A stretch of 9,010 nt of DNA from Gammaproteobacteria bacterium (GTDB lineage: Bacteria; Pseudomonadota; Gammaproteobacteria; UBA6429; Thiohalophilaceae): positions 1 through 9,010 of the forward strand of contig QILH01000137.1 of NCBI GenBank assembly GCA_003233255.1, written 5' to 3'. Positions 6,440 to 9,010 of the stretch are shown here, in pieces. Numbering within the stretch: the stretch's first letter is position 1; each line of letters starts with the position of its first letter. The translations under genes were made by a program, and so were the position numbers. The notes under the pieces are model-generated. The model searched no databases. It saw nothing but the letters and a program-made list of their open reading frames with translations, and was not told the DNA's origin.

Positions 6440-7819
6440 TTAGTTGTTAAGAGCAACGTTGGTTTCTTTATACATATTTATTTTTTCGATCAGAGTCTGC
6501 GCATGCAGAGCGAAATCCTGTTTGTATTTTTTATTGATAGGTTTAGCATGAGGCAGACGAATGGTTAAAGGATTTCGATGCACACCATTTACACGAAATT
6601 CATAATGTAAATGAGGCCCGGTGGTTCGTCCAGAACTCCCAACATAACCGATGGTTTGACCTTGTTTAACGCGTTTGCCAACTCGGATACCGCGTTTATA
6701 AGAGGACATATGAGCATATAAAGTACTGTAGCGGCCACCGTGTTTTATGATAATGGTGCGACCATAACCACCTTTACGGCCTTTATGCACAATTTTGCCG
6801 TCGCCCGATGATTTAATGGGGGTGCCGCGCGGAGCAGCGTAATCGACGCCTTTATGCATACGTATTCGATTTAGGACCGGGTGTTTACGCTTCCCAAAAC
6901 GAGAGCTTATGCGGCGGAAATCAACCGGGGTACGCAAAAAGGCTTTACGCATCGATAAACCTTCCGGCGAATAATAGTCACTGCGATTTTCCGCGTCGGT
7001 ATAACGAATGGCCTTGTAAGATTTGCCCTGATTAATAAACTCAGCGGCAAGAATAGCTCCATCGCGCAGTTTTAAGCCGTCAAGAAAATGTTCTTCGTAT
7101 AAGACAGTGAATTGATCGCCCTGGCGAATGTCCAACACAAAGTCGATATCCCAGCCAAAAATATGCGCAAGATCCATGGTCAGACTGTCGGACAGACCGG
7201 CATCACGACCTGCTTCAAATAAAGAACTTTTTATCTTTGCGGCGGAATGATGCGTCCTTATCTCGACGTCTTTGTGCTGGAGACTGGTAACAAAAGTATT
7301 CCCTTCACGCTGAATTGACAGGGTTTCAAGTTTGTTAATCTTATATTGTAAAGTTTGCACCTGGCGCTCTTGATCGAGCCTTATGCGAAAGTGTTGACCC
7401 GGCTGTACCTTGCGTAAACGTTTGGTGTCTTTACCCAAACTCATAATCTGATGCAGATCTCTGGCGGCAAGATCGTGGCGTTGAAAGATTGCGGCCAGGG
7501 AGTCGCCTTTTTTTACTTTCGCCGTTATCCAGTTTTCGGCAACGACCTGTTCCGGTGCGGTGGCCAAATCCGTCGTGCCGAGTTGTGATTCTGGAATATC
7601 GATCGAGAGTACAATTCGGTTTGCCGGGTCCTGGCCGACGCTGGCAACGTGTTTTTTGGCGCGTGCGTCGAGTGAGACAAAGGTAAAGATAACGGCACTG
7701 ATGACGGCAATCGAGCCGAATATCAGTAGATGTTGGGAGCGTAGACGCCTGGGCCGACGATGGGCATTGGACGGTACGATGTTCTTATAATCTTTGTTTA
7801 AGAATGTTTTGTAATTCAC
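6440..7819 (-). CDS. mepM: M23 peptidoglycan DD-endopeptidase, MepM-like
   Basis: A 459-residue LytM/M23 metallopeptidase expected to cut peptide cross-links in peptidoglycan on the periplasmic side, making room for wall growth. A basic cytoplasmic N-terminus (RRPRRLR at 21-27) precedes a single membrane anchor at about 31-50. A LysM/OapA-like domain lies at about 95-148 (KVKKGDSLAAIFQRHDL), and a middle Csd3-like domain at about 150-280. The catalytic M23 domain is at about 300-420: zinc ligands His322 and Asp326 in HKGVD, and HLH at 403-405 in GPHLHYEF. His370 is in LYAHMS. All required residues are present and the length fits MepM/YebA (about 440 aa). The start is GTG, since no other in-frame start exists before Met126, which would remove the anchor. 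CAGG lies 7 nt upstream as a modest ribosome binding site. It is first in an operon with anmK and divergent from tyrS; the same order is remembered from Pseudomonas. Confidence 0.93.
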   Translation of the reverse strand: MNYKTFLNKDYKNIVPSNAHRRPRRLRSQHLLIFGSIAVISAVIFTFVSLDARAKKHVASVGQDPANRIVLSIDIPESQLGTTDLATAPEQVVAENWITAKVKKGDSLAAIFQRHDLAARDLHQIMSLGKDTKRLRKVQPGQHFRIRLDQERQVQTLQYKINKLETLSIQREGNTFVTSLQHKDVEIRTHHSAAKIKSSLFEAGRDAGLSDSLTMDLAHIFGWDIDFVLDIRQGDQFTVLYEEHFLDGLKLRDGAILAAEFINQGKSYKAIRYTDAENRSDYYSPEGLSMRKAFLRTPVDFRRISSRFGKRKHPVLNRIRMHKGVDYAAPRGTPIKSSGDGKIVHKGRKGGYGRTIIIKHGGRYSTLYAHMSSYKRGIRVGKRVKQGQTIGYVGSSGRTTGPHLHYEFRVNGVHRNPLTIRLPHAKPINKKYKQDFALHAQTLIEKINMYKETNVALNN

Positions 7820-7848
7820 GGAAAAACCTGGGTTTTTATAATAATCAG

Positions 7849-7877
7849 AAGATACCCTGAAACTATGTTTCGGTCAA
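7849..7877 (-). promoter_or_regulatory. Likely sigma-70 promoter of mepM-anmK
   Basis: On the minus strand, TTGACC (7877-7872) and TATCTT (7854-7849) are 17 bp apart and match the consensus at 5/6 and 4/6 positions. The predicted transcript would begin near 7842, about 23 nt before the GTG start. Confidence 0.5.
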
Positions 7878-7898
7878 ACATCGGTCAGCTTTAGCTGA
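7871..7898. repeat. Direct and inverted repeats upstream of the mepM promoter
   Basis: CGGTCA occurs at 7871-7876 and again at 7882-7887, exactly 11 bp apart, about one helical turn. It overlaps the mepM -35 (read on the other strand). The second copy runs into the palindrome TCAGCTTTAGCTGA (7885-7898), with 6-bp arms around TT. The position suggests a regulator site between the divergent genes, but I do not recognise the motif. Confidence 0.35.
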
Positions 7899-7962
7899 TC
7901 TACGTCTGAGTGTATCGAATAAAACTCATAAATAGTACAGTTTATGGCTATGAGTCAGGCTG

Positions 7963-7971
7963 TGATATTCT
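7963..7971 (+). promoter_or_regulatory. Possible extended -10 promoter of tyrS
   Basis: TGATATTCT contains the TGn extension followed by a -10-like TATTCT (7966-7971). No good -35 lies 16-18 bp upstream, which an extended -10 tolerates. Transcription would start near 7978, leaving a leader of about 20 nt. That is too short for a T-box or similar leader control. Confidence 0.4.
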
Positions 7972-7997
7972 ACGCGCCTTTCTAGATGAGTATAAGC

Positions 7998-9010
7998 ATG
8001 ATTAATTTTGAAGAAAATTTAACCACCATCAAACGGGGCTGTGACGAACTGCTGCTTGAAAGCGAGCTGGTCGAAAAACTAAAGAAAGGCAAACCATTGC
8101 GTATCAAGGCTGGTTTTGATCCGACTGCGCCCGATTTACATCTGGGACATACGGTGTTGATCAATAAATTACGCCAGTTTCAGGATCTCGGGCATGAGAT
8201 TCTATTTTTGATTGGTGACTTCACGGGCATGATTGGTGACCCAACCGGTAAAAGTGCGACTCGCCCGCCGTTAACGCCCGAGGCGGTACAGGAAAATGCT
8301 CAAACCTATAAAAAACAGATCTTCAAGATACTCGATGAAAGCAAGACTCAGGTTATGTTTAATTCTGACTGGATGGGAAAATTTACGGCAGCCGATTTAG
8401 TCCAGCTTGCTGCAAAACACACGGTGGCGCGTATGCTGGAGCGTGATGATTTTGACAAACGTTATAAATCGGGGCAGCCTATTGCGATTCACGAATTTCT
8501 TTATCCACTGATTCAGGGATATGATTCGGTAGTCATGAAATCGGATGTGGAATTGGGTGGTACTGACCAGAAATTTAATCTCCTAGTAGGTCGTGAATTA
8601 CAAAAACATTATGGCCAGTCTCAGCAGGTAGTGTTGACTATGCCTATTTTGGAAGGTTTAGATGGGGTGCAAAAGATGTCTAAATCCTTGAATAATTATA
8701 TCGGTATCGATGAGGCACCCACCGAAATGTTTGGCAAGATTATGTCGATCTCGGATGATCTAATGTGGCGTTATTTTGAATTATTAAGCTTCAAGCCGGT
8801 GGCTGAAATTGAAAATTACAAACAGGAAATTTCAACAGGTAAAAATCCCCGGGATGTGAAGTTTGATTTAGCCATAGAAATTATATCGCGTTTTCACACT
8901 CAGGAATTAGCCTTAAAAGCAAGACAGGATTTTATTGAACGATTCCAGAAAGGTAACTTGCCCGATGACATTCCTGAGTTAACATTAAAGGTCAGCCATG
9001 ATGAAATCAT
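7998..9010 (+). CDS. tyrS: Tyrosyl-tRNA synthetase, 3' end missing
   Basis: Class I aminoacyl-tRNA synthetase that charges tRNA-Tyr with tyrosine. The frame is open from ATG at 7998 to the right edge; 337 complete codons are visible of a usual length near 400, so the gene is cut by the window, not broken. Residues 39-51 (GFDPTAPDLHLGH) contain the HIGH-type motif HLGH (48-51), and KMSKS is at 226-230. GDPTGKSATRP (80-90) and GGTDQKFN (187-194) are further family blocks. The DLHLGH and GDPTGKSATRP blocks fit the TyrZ/TyrS2 branch found in many gammaproteobacteria rather than the E. coli branch; this is from memory. The C-terminal S4 RNA-binding domain should lie mostly beyond the edge. An in-frame ATG at 7986 would add four residues; 7998 is preferred because GATGAG (7985-7990) is a possible ribosome binding site 7 nt upstream, and a TAG at 7983-7985 closes the frame above. 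Confidence 0.95.
   Translation, partial: MINFEENLTTIKRGCDELLLESELVEKLKKGKPLRIKAGFDPTAPDLHLGHTVLINKLRQFQDLGHEILFLIGDFTGMIGDPTGKSATRPPLTPEAVQENAQTYKKQIFKILDESKTQVMFNSDWMGKFTAADLVQLAAKHTVARMLERDDFDKRYKSGQPIAIHEFLYPLIQGYDSVVMKSDVELGGTDQKFNLLVGRELQKHYGQSQQVVLTMPILEGLDGVQKMSKSLNNYIGIDEAPTEMFGKIMSISDDLMWRYFELLSFKPVAEIENYKQEISTGKNPRDVKFDLAIEIISRFHTQELALKARQDFIERFQKGNLPDDIPELTLKVSHDEI

Noticed and set aside
1..9010. Mobile elements, CRISPR arrays, tRNA or rRNA genes, phage or defence genes
   Set aside because: No transposase, integrase, regular spaced repeats, cloverleaf sequence or defence-type domain was seen; the content is housekeeping and signalling.

Overview
The window reads as an ordinary chromosomal segment of a gammaproteobacterium of moderate, locally variable GC content. 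ErpA, MepM, AnmK and TyrRS all carry family signatures typical of that class. From memory, tyrS/tyrZ - M23 peptidase - anmK - erpA - bactofilin is a recurrent neighbourhood in Pseudomonas and relatives. I cannot name the genus. No mobile element, tRNA, rRNA or CRISPR array was seen, and I did not find a clearly new biological system.

Layout, left to right. (1) Positions 1-1055, plus strand: the 3' part of a membrane-associated coiled-coil protein (DUF6776-like) and, 12 bp later, a bactofilin. (2) 1085-1498: erpA, the A-type Fe-S carrier, behind a near-perfect 25-bp palindrome that fits the type 2 IscR operator and overlaps a plausible promoter. (3) 1691-2851: a short-type citrate synthase, monocistronic as far as can be seen. 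(4) 3134-5314: a two-transmembrane sensor protein with HAMP, GGDEF and EAL domains, all catalytic residues intact. Its sensor half is very AT-rich (25% GC over 3481-3720, against 46% over 2341-2580 in citrate synthase). (5) 5318-7819, minus strand: a two-gene unit, mepM (peptidoglycan DD-endopeptidase) then anmK (recycling of anhydro-MurNAc), converging on the GGDEF/EAL gene with only 3 bp between stop codons. (6) 7820-7997: a divergent promoter region. (7) 7998 to the right edge: tyrS (TyrRS), cut off before its C-terminal S4 domain.

Functionally, the cell-envelope genes (coiled-coil protein, bactofilin, MepM, AnmK) surround Fe-S and central-metabolism genes. MepM cuts peptidoglycan cross-links, AnmK salvages the sugar released during wall turnover, and the bactofilin is a candidate scaffold for local wall synthesis or hydrolysis. 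ErpA supplies clusters to Fe-S apoproteins and appears to be under Fe-S-responsive control. Citrate synthase and the c-di-GMP enzyme look like insertions between erpA and anmK relative to the remembered Pseudomonas order. The points most worth checking are the IscR-like operator, the AT-rich c-di-GMP gene inside a conserved block, and the hairpin at the tightly packed convergent gene ends.
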